DNA of 64,000 nt from NCBI GenBank assembly GCA_036563805.1, contig DATCLS010000060.1, forward strand, positions 1 through 64,000, in the 5' to 3' direction. Below the pieces are notes generated by a model, which worked only from the letters and a program-made list of their open reading frames with translations, was not told where the DNA came from and ran no database searches. Positions 54,351-63,286 of the stretch are shown here, in pieces. This DNA comes from DATCLS01 sp036563805 (GTDB lineage: Bacteria; Actinomycetota; Acidimicrobiia; Acidimicrobiales; VFJN01). The position numbers and the translations under genes are program-made. Numbering within the stretch: the first letter of the stretch is position 1; each line of letters starts with the position of its first letter.

Positions 54351-55187
54351 GTGCCCGAGATCCCCGAGGTCCAAGCCCACGCCGAGCGCCTGACCCGCGA
54401 CTTCGCCGGCGCCGAGCTCGAGCGGTTCGTGCCTCTGAGCTTCACGGCGCTGAAGACCTACAGTCCGGGCCCCGAGGTGGCCCACGGGCACCCGCTCGAG
54501 GCGGTCGAGCGGCGGGGCAAGCACCTGCTCCTGCGGTTCGAGCCGGCCACCTTCGTCGTCCACCTCATGCAGGGCGGGCGCCTGCGGGTCGACGAGAAGC
54601 AGGCGGCCAAGCCCCGCAACGGCCAGGCCCGCTGGAAGTTCGCCGATGGGCGGGCGCTGCTGCTGACCGAGGCCGGCACCGAGCGCCGGGCCGGGGTGTG
54701 GGTCGTGGCCGGCGACCCCGAGGAGCAGGAGCCCCTCGCCGACCTGGGCCCCGAGGCCGTCGACCTCGACCGGGCCGCGCTGGGCGAGCTGCTGGCCGAG
54801 CACTCGATGCGGCTGCACGGCTGGCTGCGCGACCAGCGCATCCTCGCCGGCATCGGCCGCCGGCTCGCCAACGAGATCTGCCATCGGGCCCGGCTGTCGC
54901 CGTTCGCCACCACCGGCAAGCTCGACGACGAGGCGGTCGACCGCCTGTACGAGGCGATCGGCGCCTGCATCGCCGAGTCGCTGGCCGTCGAGCGGGAGCG
55001 CGCCGACATGTCGTCGTCGGCCGAGCGCCCCGGCGCGGTCCACCACCGCGAGGGCGAGCCGTGCCCGGTGTGCGGCGACACGGTCCGGGCGGTCGAGTAC
55101 CGCGCCTACACGATCAACTACTGCCCGACCTGCCAGACCGGCGGCAAGGTGCTGGCCGACAACACGACCAGCAAGTTCCTCAAGTGA
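54351..55187 (+). CDS. DNA glycosylase/AP lyase, Fpg/Nei family
   Basis: 278 residues. It removes oxidised bases and cuts at abasic sites. After Met removal the catalytic Pro-Glu is present (PEIPEVQAHAERL; Fpg normally has PELPE). The helix-two-turn-helix region has LRDQRILAGIGRRLANEICH. The zinc finger is complete: Cys238, Cys241, Cys258 and Cys261. The H2TH and finger look active. Choice between Fpg (8-oxoG) and Nei (pyrimidines) is not secure. Confidence 0.92.
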   Translation: MPEIPEVQAHAERLTRDFAGAELERFVPLSFTALKTYSPGPEVAHGHPLEAVERRGKHLLLRFEPATFVVHLMQGGRLRVDEKQAAKPRNGQARWKFADGRALLLTEAGTERRAGVWVVAGDPEEQEPLADLGPEAVDLDRAALGELLAEHSMRLHGWLRDQRILAGIGRRLANEICHRARLSPFATTGKLDDEAVDRLYEAIGACIAESLAVERERADMSSSAERPGAVHHREGEPCPVCGDTVRAVEYRAYTINYCPTCQTGGKVLADNTTSKFLK

Positions 55188-55290
55188 CCGCCGGCCCGGG
55201 CGCGACGTGGGCCCGCGGCGGTCGACGCGGGCCCACGGTCGGCCGACTGCCGGCCGGCGGCCGGGTCGGCGAGGCCGGTCAGAGTCCGGG

Positions 55291-56280
55291 TCAGATGAGG
55301 CCGAGCTCCTTCACCGTGTCGCGCTCCGACGCCAGCTCGGCGACCGAGGCGTCGATGCGGGCCCGGCTGAAGTCGTCGATGTCGAGGCCCTGGACGATCT
55401 CGTAGCGGCCGTCCTTGCAGGTGCACGGGAAGCCCGACACCAGGCCATCGGGCACGCCGTAGCTGCCGTCGGACGGCACGGCCATCGACACCCAGTCGCC
55501 CTCCGGCGTGCCCAGCGCCCAGCTGCGCACGTGGCCGATGGCGGCGTTGGCGGCCGAGGCGGCCGACGACGAGCCCCGGGCCTCGATCACCTTGGCCCCG
55601 CGCTGCTGGACGGTGGGGATGAAGTCGTTCTCCAGCCAGTCGCGGTCCTCGCCCGCGGCCTGCCAGGCCGACTTGCCGCCCACCTCGGCGTGGAACACGT
55701 CCGGGTACTGGGTCGCCGAGTGGTTGCCCCAGATCGTCATGCGGGTGATGTCGGCGACCGACGCCCCGGTCTTCGCGGCCAGCTGGGCGATCGCCCGGTT
55801 GTGGTCGAGCCGGGTCATGGCCGTGAACCGCTCGGCCGGGATGTTCGGCGCGTTCTGCTGGGCGATCAGCGCGTTGGTGTTGGCCGGGTTGCCGACCACG
55901 AGGACCTTGACGTCGTCGGCGGCGTTGTCGGACAGTGCCTTGCCCTGTGCGGTGAAGATGGCGCCGTTGGCGGAGAGCAGGTCGGACCGCTCCATGCCCG
56001 CCTTGCGGGGCATGGCCCCGACCAGCAGGGCGTAGTTCACGTCGGCGAACGCCGTGTTGGGGTCGTCGGTGGTGACCACGCCGGCCAGCAGCGGGAAGGC
56101 GCAGTCTTCGAGCTCCATCCGCACGCCCTCCAGGGCGCCGACGGCCTGCGGGATCTCGAGAAGCTGCAACACGACGGGCTGGTCCTCGCCCAGCATCTCG
56201 CCGCTGGCGATGCGGAACAGCAGGGCGTACCCGATCTGGCCGGCTGCGCCGGTGACGGCGACGCGAACGGGGTCCTTCAT
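55291..56280 (-). CDS. mdh: Malate dehydrogenase
   Basis: 329 residues from ATG 56280, with GAGGAG upstream; the open frame before it is not coding. NAD-dependent interconversion of malate and oxaloacetate in the TCA cycle. NAD loop VAVTGAAGQIGYALLFRIAS, catalytic Asp in MTRLDHNRAIAQLAAKTG and His in TIWGNHSATQYPDVFHAEVG. The sequence is of the cytosolic-type MDH common in Actinobacteria. It is divergent from the ArsC-like gene. Confidence 0.95.
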   Translation of the reverse strand: MKDPVRVAVTGAAGQIGYALLFRIASGEMLGEDQPVVLQLLEIPQAVGALEGVRMELEDCAFPLLAGVVTTDDPNTAFADVNYALLVGAMPRKAGMERSDLLSANGAIFTAQGKALSDNAADDVKVLVVGNPANTNALIAQQNAPNIPAERFTAMTRLDHNRAIAQLAAKTGASVADITRMTIWGNHSATQYPDVFHAEVGGKSAWQAAGEDRDWLENDFIPTVQQRGAKVIEARGSSSAASAANAAIGHVRSWALGTPEGDWVSMAVPSDGSYGVPDGLVSGFPCTCKDGRYEIVQGLDIDDFSRARIDASVAELASERDTVKELGLI

Positions 56281-56377
56281 CGTCGGCTCCTCGGGGGTCG
56301 GGAAACGGGTCGTGACCGGGCGGTACGTGGTCCGCCGGCCGACACTACCGCCCGGGGTCGAACGCCCAGCAACCTCG

Positions 56378-56383
56378 TAGAGT
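56378..56383 (+). promoter_or_regulatory. -10 element of a probable leaderless promoter for the ArsC-like gene
   Basis: TAGAGT, 8 nt before the ATG at 56392. Confidence 0.5.
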
Positions 56384-56391
56384 TCGGCGCC

Positions 56392-56748
56392 ATGGCCCAG
56401 CTCACGATCCTGCACAACCCCAAGTGCTCGACGTCCCGGCACGCCATGGACGAGATCGAGGCCGCCGGCGTCGACGCGGAGGTCGTCCAGTACCTGAGGA
56501 CGCCGCTCGGCCGCGACGAGCTGCTCGACCTCATGGAGAAGCTCGAGGATCCGCCGGCCGATCTGGTCCGCAAGGACAACTTCTTCCGCGAGCTCGGCCT
56601 GTCGGCCGACGACTACACGACGCCCGAGGCCGTGGCCGACCTGCTGGTCGAGCACCCGCGGCTCATGCAGCGGCCGGTGCTGGTGCGAGGCGACCGGGCC
56701 ATCATCGGCCGGCCCAAGGACCGGGTGCCCGCCTTCCTCGCCGGCTAG
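56392..56748 (+). CDS. ArsC/Spx-family thioredoxin-fold protein
   Basis: 118 residues. TILHNPKCSTSRHAMDEIEA has the single catalytic Cys12 of glutaredoxin-dependent arsenate reductases. LRTPLGRDELLDLMEKL, VRKDNFFRELG and LMQRPVLVRGDRAIIGRPKD follow the ArsC family to the end, including the Arg residues (RP, GRP) near the active site. No ars genes are nearby, so a general redox role (Spx/YffB-like) is as likely as arsenate reduction. Confidence 0.88.
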   Translation: MAQLTILHNPKCSTSRHAMDEIEAAGVDAEVVQYLRTPLGRDELLDLMEKLEDPPADLVRKDNFFRELGLSADDYTTPEAVADLLVEHPRLMQRPVLVRGDRAIIGRPKDRVPAFLAG

Positions 56749-56836
56749 GCCGGCGCGCCGGCCCGGGGTGAGCGGCCGGGCCGAGGGGCGGGGGCCCGGC
56801 GGTCCGAGCGGCATTGCCGCCATCAGAGAACCCCAT

Positions 56837-56842
56837 TACCAT
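56837..56842 (+). promoter_or_regulatory. -10 element of a probable leaderless promoter for the NTF2-fold gene
   Basis: TACCAT, 8 nt before the ATG at 56851. Confidence 0.5.
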
Positions 56843-56850
56843 CCCGGGCC

Positions 56851-57285
56851 ATGGCAGACCTGCCGCTCGCCGACATCATCGAGATCGAACAGCTCCTGGC
56901 CAAGTACTCCGTGGCGATGACGCAGAACGACGTCGACACGGTGACCAGCGAGGTCTTCGCGGCTGACGGCTACTACAGCGCCTTCGGCGAGATCTACCGG
57001 CTGCCCGACTTCCCGGCGCTGGTCGAGGCCGCCCCCAAGGGCCTGTTCCTGACCGGCACGCCCTCGCTCCAGCTCGACGGGGACACCGGCACGGGCCAGC
57101 AGCCGCTGCTTTTCATCGACCAGACCAACCACAACATGCGCATGGGCTGGTACGACGACACCTACGTCCGCACGCCGGACGGGTGGCGGCTCAAGACCCG
57201 GACGATGACGTTCCTGCGCCGCAGCGGGGCCCGCGATCACGGCAAGCCGCACGACCCGCTCCGGCCCGAGCCCTCCTCCAGCTAG
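56851..57285 (+). CDS. SnoaL/NTF2-fold protein
   Basis: 144 residues. IIEIEQLLAKYSVAMTQNDV is the usual first helix of SnoaL-like proteins, followed by VFAADGYYSAFGEIYRLPDF and a sheet with MGWYDDTYVRTPDGWRLKTR. Relatives act as small hydratases, isomerases or binding proteins. The catalytic role cannot be set. It ends 29 bp before the end of the convergent TIGR03086 gene. Confidence 0.78.
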   Translation: MADLPLADIIEIEQLLAKYSVAMTQNDVDTVTSEVFAADGYYSAFGEIYRLPDFPALVEAAPKGLFLTGTPSLQLDGDTGTGQQPLLFIDQTNHNMRMGWYDDTYVRTPDGWRLKTRTMTFLRRSGARDHGKPHDPLRPEPSSS

Positions 57286-57313
57286 CGGACGGCCGTCAGC
57301 TCGCGGGCGCCGG

Positions 57314-57907
57314 TCAGGACGGGGGCGCCCAGCCGGGGTCCCGGCCGGCGAGCCCGATCACGCGGTCGAGCAGCGGGGCGTCGGTGTCCACCTCGACGAC
57401 CGGCCCGAAGATCCCGCTCCGCATCCCCTCCCGACCGGGGCCGGCCAGACCCTCCAGGAAGGCGTGGACGGCCGCCAGCGCAGTGGGGTCGCAGGCGAAG
57501 TCCTGGCCGCTGGCCCGGGCGACGTCCCAGCCGTGCACGACCAGCTCGTCCAGCGCCACCAGGCCGGCCACGTCGCCGGGCAGCTGGATGCCGCCGGCCT
57601 GCGTCGTGCCGGTCCAGGCCGCGGGGTCGCGCCATGCCTCGGCGAGCTCGGTCAGGTCGCGGGGGATGCGGTCGCGCCAGTCGTCGCCCAGCCGGGAGGC
57701 GTCGCCGGACGCCCGCTCCGCCCCGGCCGCGGGCTCGGCCTTCCGGGCCGCCCCGGTGAAGGCGATGGCGAACCCGCCGATGTGGTCGAGCAGGTCACCG
57801 AGGGCGTAGTCCGGACACGGGGTCGGACGGTCGAGCAGCTCGTCGGGCACGCTCCGGACCAGCCGGGCCATGCCCTCCGCAGCCGGCCGCAGATCCACGG
57901 TCGTCAT
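57314..57907 (-). CDS. TIGR03086-type protein of the DinB/maleylpyruvate-isomerase superfamily
   Basis: 197 residues from ATG 57907, with GAGGAG upstream. DELLDRPTPCPDYALGDLLD and HIGGFAIAF are hallmarks of the actinobacterial TIGR03086 group, related to mycothiol-dependent maleylpyruvate isomerase. LVALDELVVHGWDVARASGQ carries the other conserved His. Some relatives use mycothiol and a metal; substrate unknown. Confidence 0.85.
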   Translation of the reverse strand: MTTVDLRPAAEGMARLVRSVPDELLDRPTPCPDYALGDLLDHIGGFAIAFTGAARKAEPAAGAERASGDASRLGDDWRDRIPRDLTELAEAWRDPAAWTGTTQAGGIQLPGDVAGLVALDELVVHGWDVARASGQDFACDPTALAAVHAFLEGLAGPGREGMRSGIFGPVVEVDTDAPLLDRVIGLAGRDPGWAPPS

Positions 57908-57972
57908 CGGTCGCGCTCCTCGCATGGTCGCGGTCGGCAGGAACTTACCGGGCGATGAGTTCCGGCCGCCTG

Positions 57973-57978
57973 TAGCGT
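57973..57978 (+). promoter_or_regulatory. -10 element upstream of the response regulator-flavoprotein gene
   Basis: TAGCGT, 10 nt before the ATG at 57989 (13 nt before a second ATG at 57992). Confidence 0.45.
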
Positions 57979-57988
57979 CGTTGACCTC

Positions 57989-59662
57989 ATGATGGCCGAG
58001 AGCGAGCGGAAGCCGGTCCTGCTGACCGTGGACGACGACCCGGGCGTGTCGCGGGCCGTCGCCCGCGACCTCCGCCGGCAGTACGGTGAGGCCTACCGGG
58101 TGGTGCGGACCGAATCGGGCCCCCAGGCCCTGGAGACCCTGCGCGAGCTGAAGCTGCGGGGCGACGCGGTGGCGGTGCTGCTGGCCGACCACCGCATGCC
58201 CGAGATGACCGGGCTCGAGTTCCTCGAAGAGGCGATGGACCTGTTCCCTCGGGCCCGCCGCGCCCTGCTCACCGCGTACGCCGACACGGACGCGGCCATC
58301 CAGGCCATCAACGTGGTCGACCTCGACCACTACCTGCTCAAGCCCTGGGACCCACCGGAGGAGAAGCTCTACCCCATCGTCGACTCGCTGCTCGAGATGT
58401 GGGAGGCGAGCGACGAGCAGCCGATCGCCCAGACCCAGGTGGTCGGGCACCGCTGGTCGGCCCGCTCGTTCCAGGTGCGCGACTTCCTGGCTCGCAACTC
58501 GGTGCCCTACCGGTGGCTCACGATCGACGAGCCCGAGGGGCAGCGGCTGCTGAAGGCGGCCGGGGTCGACGCCACCGACATCCCTTTGGTCGTGACGCCC
58601 GACAGCGACTACCTGGTCGACCCGAGCATCAGCGACCTGGCGGCCCGCGTCGGCCTGTCGACCACGCCCGACAGCGACTTCTACGACGTGGTCATCGTCG
58701 GCGGCGGGCCGGCCGGCCTCGGGGCGGCGGTGTACGCGGCGTCCGAGGGCCTGCGGACCGTGCTGGTCGAGCGGAAGGCCACCGGCGGCCAGGCCGGGCA
58801 GAGCTCGCGGATCGAGAACTACCTCGGCTTCCCCGACGGCGTGACCGGCAGCCAGCTCACCGACCGGGCGCGCCGCCAGGCCCACAAGTTCGGCGCCGAG
58901 ATCCTCACGACCCGCGACGTGGTCGGCCTCGACACCCGCGCCTCGTCTCGGACCGTCCGGTTCGCGGACGGCGGCGAGGTCGTGGCCCACGCCGTCCTGC
59001 TGGCCACCGGCATCGCCTACCGCAAGCTCGGCGTGCCCGGCTGCGCCGAGCTCACCGGCCGCGGCGTGTTCTACGGCTCGGCGGTCACCGAGGCGCCGGC
59101 CTGCGCGGGCTCCGAGGTGTACGTCGTCGGCGGGGCCAACTCGGCCGGGCAGGCCGCGGTGTTCCTGGCCCGCCACGCCCGCAAGGTGACCATGCTGGTC
59201 CGGGCGAACGGCCTCGAGAAGTCGATGTCGTACTACCTGATCCGCCAGATCGAGGAGACGCCCAACATCGAAGTGCGGGTCACCACCGAGGTCACGGCCG
59301 CCCACGGCGACGACCACCTGGAGGCGATCACGCTCTGCGACCGGTCCTCCGGCAAGGAGGAGACGGTGCCCGCCTCCTACCTGTTCGTGTTCATCGGCGC
59401 CGCCCCGCGGACCGAGTGGCTCGACGGGGTGGTGCAGCGCGACGCCCGGGGCTTCGTCCTCACCGGCCCCGACCTGCTGGTCGACGGCCAGCGCCCCCGG
59501 GGCTGGCGGCTCGACCGCGACCCGTACTTCCTCGAGGCCAGCGCCCCCGGGGTGTTCGCGGCGGGCGACGTGCGGGCCAACTCGGTCAAACGGGTGGCCT
59601 CGGCGGTCGGCGAGGGGGCGATGGCGATCCAGCTCATCCACGGTTATCTGGAGCACCGATGA
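57989..59662 (+). CDS. Response regulator fused to thioredoxin-reductase-like flavoprotein (CxxC missing)
   Basis: 557 residues. A receiver domain (1-130) has acidic VDDDPG, phospho-acceptor Asp67 in LLADHRMPEMTG and Lys in YLLKPWDPP. A glutaredoxin-like segment (about 145-220) has QVRDFLARNSVPYRWLTIDE. The TrxR-like domain has VIVGGGPAGLGAAVYAASEG (FAD), TGGQAGQSSRIENYLGFPDG, VYVVGGANSAGQAAVFLARH (NADPH) and FAAGDVRANSVKRVASAVGE. Where thioredoxin reductase has CATC, it reads RGVFYGSAVTEAPACAG, so no CxxC disulfide is possible. Its stop overlaps the start of the histidine kinase, a likely partner. Proposed role: coupling NAD(P)H/flavin redox state to signalling. Confidence 0.88.
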   Translation: MMAESERKPVLLTVDDDPGVSRAVARDLRRQYGEAYRVVRTESGPQALETLRELKLRGDAVAVLLADHRMPEMTGLEFLEEAMDLFPRARRALLTAYADTDAAIQAINVVDLDHYLLKPWDPPEEKLYPIVDSLLEMWEASDEQPIAQTQVVGHRWSARSFQVRDFLARNSVPYRWLTIDEPEGQRLLKAAGVDATDIPLVVTPDSDYLVDPSISDLAARVGLSTTPDSDFYDVVIVGGGPAGLGAAVYAASEGLRTVLVERKATGGQAGQSSRIENYLGFPDGVTGSQLTDRARRQAHKFGAEILTTRDVVGLDTRASSRTVRFADGGEVVAHAVLLATGIAYRKLGVPGCAELTGRGVFYGSAVTEAPACAGSEVYVVGGANSAGQAAVFLARHARKVTMLVRANGLEKSMSYYLIRQIEETPNIEVRVTTEVTAAHGDDHLEAITLCDRSSGKEETVPASYLFVFIGAAPRTEWLDGVVQRDARGFVLTGPDLLVDGQRPRGWRLDRDPYFLEASAPGVFAAGDVRANSVKRVASAVGEGAMAIQLIHGYLEHR

Positions 59663-61113
59663 GCGGTCCCGTACGGCTGCCGCCGGACGAGCTGCGCACG
59701 CTCTTCCTGTTCGAGAAGCTCGACGACGAGCAGCTCGAGTGGCTGGCCGGCCGGGGCCGGGTCGTCGAGTACCCGGCGGGCGCCACCATCCACGCAGAGG
59801 GTGCCCCCGCCTCGTGCTTCCTGGTGCTGCTCGAGGGCACGCTGTCGATGTCGAAGCGGGTGCAGGGCGGCGAGCTCGAGCTGCACCGCACCGGCTACCG
59901 CGGCGCCTACACGGGGGCGTTCGACGCGGTCGTACCCGACCGGGGCGTCCCCAAGCTGTATTCGGCCACGGCCCGGGCCGTCACCCCCTGCCGCCTCTTC
60001 GAGATCCCGGCCGCCGACTTCGGCAAGGCCGTCTGGAAGTGGTTCCCGATGGCCGCCCACCTGCTGGAGGGGGCGGCGACCCAGGGGGCCAACGCCAGCG
60101 AGATCGTCGAGCGGCACGAGCGGCTGGTGGCGCTCGGGTCGGTGACCGCCGGGCTCACCCACGAGCTCAACAACCCGGTGGCCGCGGTGATGCGGGCCAG
60201 CGCCCGGCTGCGGGAGATGCTGGCCGAGATGCGGTCCAAGATCGGCGAGATGGTCCGCACCCAGCTCCCGGCCGACCAGCTGGAGGCGATCGCCAACCTG
60301 GCCGGCGAGGCGCTGGAGCACCGGCGGGAGGCACCCGCCCTCTCCCCGCTCGAGGCGTCGGACCGCGAGGAGGAGATCGGTCAGTGGCTCGAGGACCACG
60401 GGGTCGACGCCGCCTGGGACTACGCCCCCACCCTGGTCGCCGCGGGCGTCGACATGGACTGGCTGGAGCGCCTGGCCGCCGCCGTGCCCCAGCCCAACGT
60501 CGAGTACGGCCTGTCGTACCCGGTGCGGGCGCTGGAGTCCGACGGGCTGCTCGACGAGATCACCGACGCCGCCACCCGCATCTCCGAGCTGCTGGCCTCG
60601 GCCAAGCAGTACACGCAGATGGACCGGGCCCCGCTGCAGACGTTCGACATCCACGAGGGGCTCGACGCCACGCTCACGATGCTGGGGCACAAGCTCCACG
60701 ACGGCATCGAGGTCGTGCGCGACTACGACCGCTCGCTCCCGCCGATCGCCGCCTATCCCGGGGAGCTGAACCAGGTGTGGACGAACCTGATCGACAACGC
60801 GGTCGACGCCATGGACGGCCACGGTACGCTCACCGTCCGCACCCGCGCCGGCCTGGACGAGGACCAGCTGGTGGTCGAGATCGGCGACACCGGGTCCGGC
60901 GTGCCCGACGACGTCCGCACCCGGATCTTCGAGCCGTTCTTCACGACCAAGCCGGTGGGCAAGGGCACCGGCCTGGGGCTCGACATCGCCTGGCGCATCG
61001 TCGTCGGGCGGCACCACGGCGACATCCGGCTGGAGTCGGAGCCGGGCGCCACGCGCTTCGAGGTGGTCCTCCCGTTCCGCGATCCCGAAGAGGTGGGCGG
61101 GAGCGATGTCTGA
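59659..61113 (+). CDS. Histidine kinase with N-terminal cyclic-nucleotide-binding-like domain
   Basis: 484 residues from ATG 59659, overlapping the upstream gene by 4 nt. The first domain is a CRP-type sensor fold (ELRTLFLFEKLDDEQLEWLA, VVEYPAGATIHAEG). Phospho-acceptor His168 is in TAGLTHELNNPVAAVMRASA. A central helical part is followed by the ATPase domain: N-box NQVWTNLIDNAVDAMDG, G1 GDTGSGVPDDV, F/G2 FEPFFTTKPVGKGTGLGLD. There are no membrane helices, so it is cytoplasmic. It likely phosphorylates Asp67 of the fused response regulator encoded before it. Confidence 0.93.
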   Translation: MSGPVRLPPDELRTLFLFEKLDDEQLEWLAGRGRVVEYPAGATIHAEGAPASCFLVLLEGTLSMSKRVQGGELELHRTGYRGAYTGAFDAVVPDRGVPKLYSATARAVTPCRLFEIPAADFGKAVWKWFPMAAHLLEGAATQGANASEIVERHERLVALGSVTAGLTHELNNPVAAVMRASARLREMLAEMRSKIGEMVRTQLPADQLEAIANLAGEALEHRREAPALSPLEASDREEEIGQWLEDHGVDAAWDYAPTLVAAGVDMDWLERLAAAVPQPNVEYGLSYPVRALESDGLLDEITDAATRISELLASAKQYTQMDRAPLQTFDIHEGLDATLTMLGHKLHDGIEVVRDYDRSLPPIAAYPGELNQVWTNLIDNAVDAMDGHGTLTVRTRAGLDEDQLVVEIGDTGSGVPDDVRTRIFEPFFTTKPVGKGTGLGLDIAWRIVVGRHHGDIRLESEPGATRFEVVLPFRDPEEVGGSDV

Positions 61114-61183
61114 CCGACGGCTTTCGAGGCGTGACCTGCGTTACCTGCTGGCAGACTGTCGGTCGACGAGTTAGGACGAGACG

Positions 61184-63286
61184 ATGGCGATCGAGCCGGG
61201 GCGCACAGCACCACCTGTGATCTCGGAGGAGTCCGAGCCGGCGCGTCCCCTGGTCGTCGACCTGCGCGACGAGGCGGCGCAGGAGACCGAGCTGGCGGGC
61301 GGCAAGGCGGCGGCCCTGGCCCAAGGCGTCGCCGCCGGCCTGGCGGCGCTGCCCGGGGTCGTGCTCACCACCGCCTTCTGCGCGGCCGTCGACGGCGGCG
61401 CCGAGGTGGCCAGCCACCCGGCCGTGCGCGAGGCGTTCGAGCGGGCCGGCGGCGACCACCGGTCGCTCGTGGCCCGCAGCTCGTCGGTGGTCGAGGACAC
61501 CGCAGCGTCGTCGATGGCCGGCCAGTTCGAGTCGGTCATCGGCATCGACGGCTTCGACGCGTTCTGCGAGGCCGTGTCCGCCGTGTTGGACTCGCGGGCG
61601 CGGGCCGGCGCCGAGGACCATCCGATCGCCGTGCTCGTCCAGCCGCTCATCGAGCCCCGCTTCGGCGGCGTGATGTTCGGCTGCGACCCCGTGACCGGCC
61701 GCAGCGACCGCCGGGTCGTGACCGCGGTCGAGGGCGGGCCCGAGCCACTGGTCAGCGGTGAGGTCGACGGGTCCCGCTACCTGCTCGATCCCGACAGCGG
61801 CAAGGCGCTCGAGTTCCACGCCAACGACGGCCCCAAGCTGCCCGCCGCCGACCTGCGCCGGCTGGTGGCGCTCTCGGCCGAGGTCAACACCGTCTACGGC
61901 GGCCCGCAGGACGTCGAGTGGGCCATAGACACCGACGGCACCCTGTGGCTGCTGCAGTCCCGTCCGGTGACGACCGAGATCCGGGGCGTGCCCCAGGGGC
62001 CGGTGTACGGCCCCGGCCCAGTGGCCGAGACGTTCCCGGCGCCGCTCACCGAGCTGGAGCGCGACCTGTGGGTCCCGCCGCTGCGCGAGGCGGTCCGCGA
62101 GGCCGTGCTGCTGGCCGGCACCGCCACCCGGGCCGAGGTCGAGGCCAGCGAGGTCGTCGTCTGCGTCGACGGGCACGTCGCCATCGACCTGCGGCTGGCC
62201 GGCGAGATCCGGCCCAAGCAGGGGCTGGCCTCCAAGCTCAACCCGGTCGCTTCCCTGCGCCGCCTGCGGGGGGCATGGCGCATCGGCCGCCTCCGGGCCG
62301 CGCTCCCCCAGCTGGCCGAGAACCTGCTCGACCGCACCGACCACGACCTCGAGGCGGTCCCCCCGCTGCGCGACCTGACCAGCCGGCAGCTGATCGCCCT
62401 GCTCTACCGCAGCCAGGCCGTCCTCCGGGCTCTGCATGCCCACGAGATCCTCATGGGCATGCTGACCGACACCGGCGGTAACCGCATGACCGGGGCCTCC
62501 GTGGCCCTGCGGGTGCTGGCCGAGGCGCGGCAGGACGGGCTGCGCGACGCCGAGATCCTCGAACGCAGCCCCACCGTGCTGGCGCTCACCGCGCCCCGGG
62601 TGGCGCCCATGCCCGAGCTGCCCGAGGAGGCGACGCCGATCCACGTGGCGACGCCCGAGTGCCAGCGGTGCAGCGACAACGGGATCCTCCGGGAGGCGCT
62701 CCGGCTGCGGGTCCGCTGGATGCAGGAGCTGTCGGGCCGCGCCGCGTGGGAGCTGGGCGTGCGGCTCACCGCCACCGGCGACCTGACCGAGCCCGAGCTG
62801 ATCCGGCACATGACGCTCGACCACGTCGAGGCCGTCGCCACCAAGCGGGCCGTCATCGTCCCCTCCCTGGTGGCGACGCACGACCACGACTTCGGCGCCC
62901 CGCTGCCGGCCTGGTTCCAGCTGTCCGACCTCGGCAAGCCCATCCGGGCCCAGTGCGACAGCGAGGTCGGTGGCGGCACCGGCGCCGGCGGGGGCGCGGG
63001 CCGCGGCCCGGTCACCTATGACGCCAACGACCCGCCCGTCGGCTCGGTCCTCGTCACGACCACGCTGTCACCCGGCCTCGGGCCCCTGCTGCCCCGGCTC
63101 AGGGGCATCGTGGCCGAGACCGGCTCGGTGCTCTCCCACCTCGCCATCCTGGCCCGCGAGGCCGGGGTTCCGACCGTGGTCGGCTACGCCAGCGCCACCA
63201 GCGACCTGCCCGAGGGCGCCATCGTGCACGTCGACGGCGAGAGCGGCCGGGTCACCATCGAGGGCACGGAAGAGGAACCGTCGTGA
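61184..63286 (+). CDS. PEP/pyruvate-binding swivel-domain protein (PEP synthase/rifampicin phosphotransferase-like)
   Basis: 700 residues, AGGA before the ATG. The N-terminal ATP-grasp part has ELAGGKAAALAQGVAAGLAA, SLVARSSSVVEDTAASSMAG and PLIEPRFGGVMFGCDPVTGR. The C-terminal mobile domain has the phospho-His: IVAETGSVLSHLAILAREAG (His652). The PEP/pyruvate TIM barrel of true PEP synthase is absent, so the layout is that of Rph-like dikinases, which move phosphate from ATP through His to a small molecule. Its middle part is unlike Rph as far as I can see. A Gly/Ala-rich insertion (GGGTGAGGGAGRG) lies before the His domain. It follows the kinase after 70 bp. Confidence 0.82.
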   Translation: MAIEPGRTAPPVISEESEPARPLVVDLRDEAAQETELAGGKAAALAQGVAAGLAALPGVVLTTAFCAAVDGGAEVASHPAVREAFERAGGDHRSLVARSSSVVEDTAASSMAGQFESVIGIDGFDAFCEAVSAVLDSRARAGAEDHPIAVLVQPLIEPRFGGVMFGCDPVTGRSDRRVVTAVEGGPEPLVSGEVDGSRYLLDPDSGKALEFHANDGPKLPAADLRRLVALSAEVNTVYGGPQDVEWAIDTDGTLWLLQSRPVTTEIRGVPQGPVYGPGPVAETFPAPLTELERDLWVPPLREAVREAVLLAGTATRAEVEASEVVVCVDGHVAIDLRLAGEIRPKQGLASKLNPVASLRRLRGAWRIGRLRAALPQLAENLLDRTDHDLEAVPPLRDLTSRQLIALLYRSQAVLRALHAHEILMGMLTDTGGNRMTGASVALRVLAEARQDGLRDAEILERSPTVLALTAPRVAPMPELPEEATPIHVATPECQRCSDNGILREALRLRVRWMQELSGRAAWELGVRLTATGDLTEPELIRHMTLDHVEAVATKRAVIVPSLVATHDHDFGAPLPAWFQLSDLGKPIRAQCDSEVGGGTGAGGGAGRGPVTYDANDPPVGSVLVTTTLSPGLGPLLPRLRGIVAETGSVLSHLAILAREAGVPTVVGYASATSDLPEGAIVHVDGESGRVTIEGTEEEPS

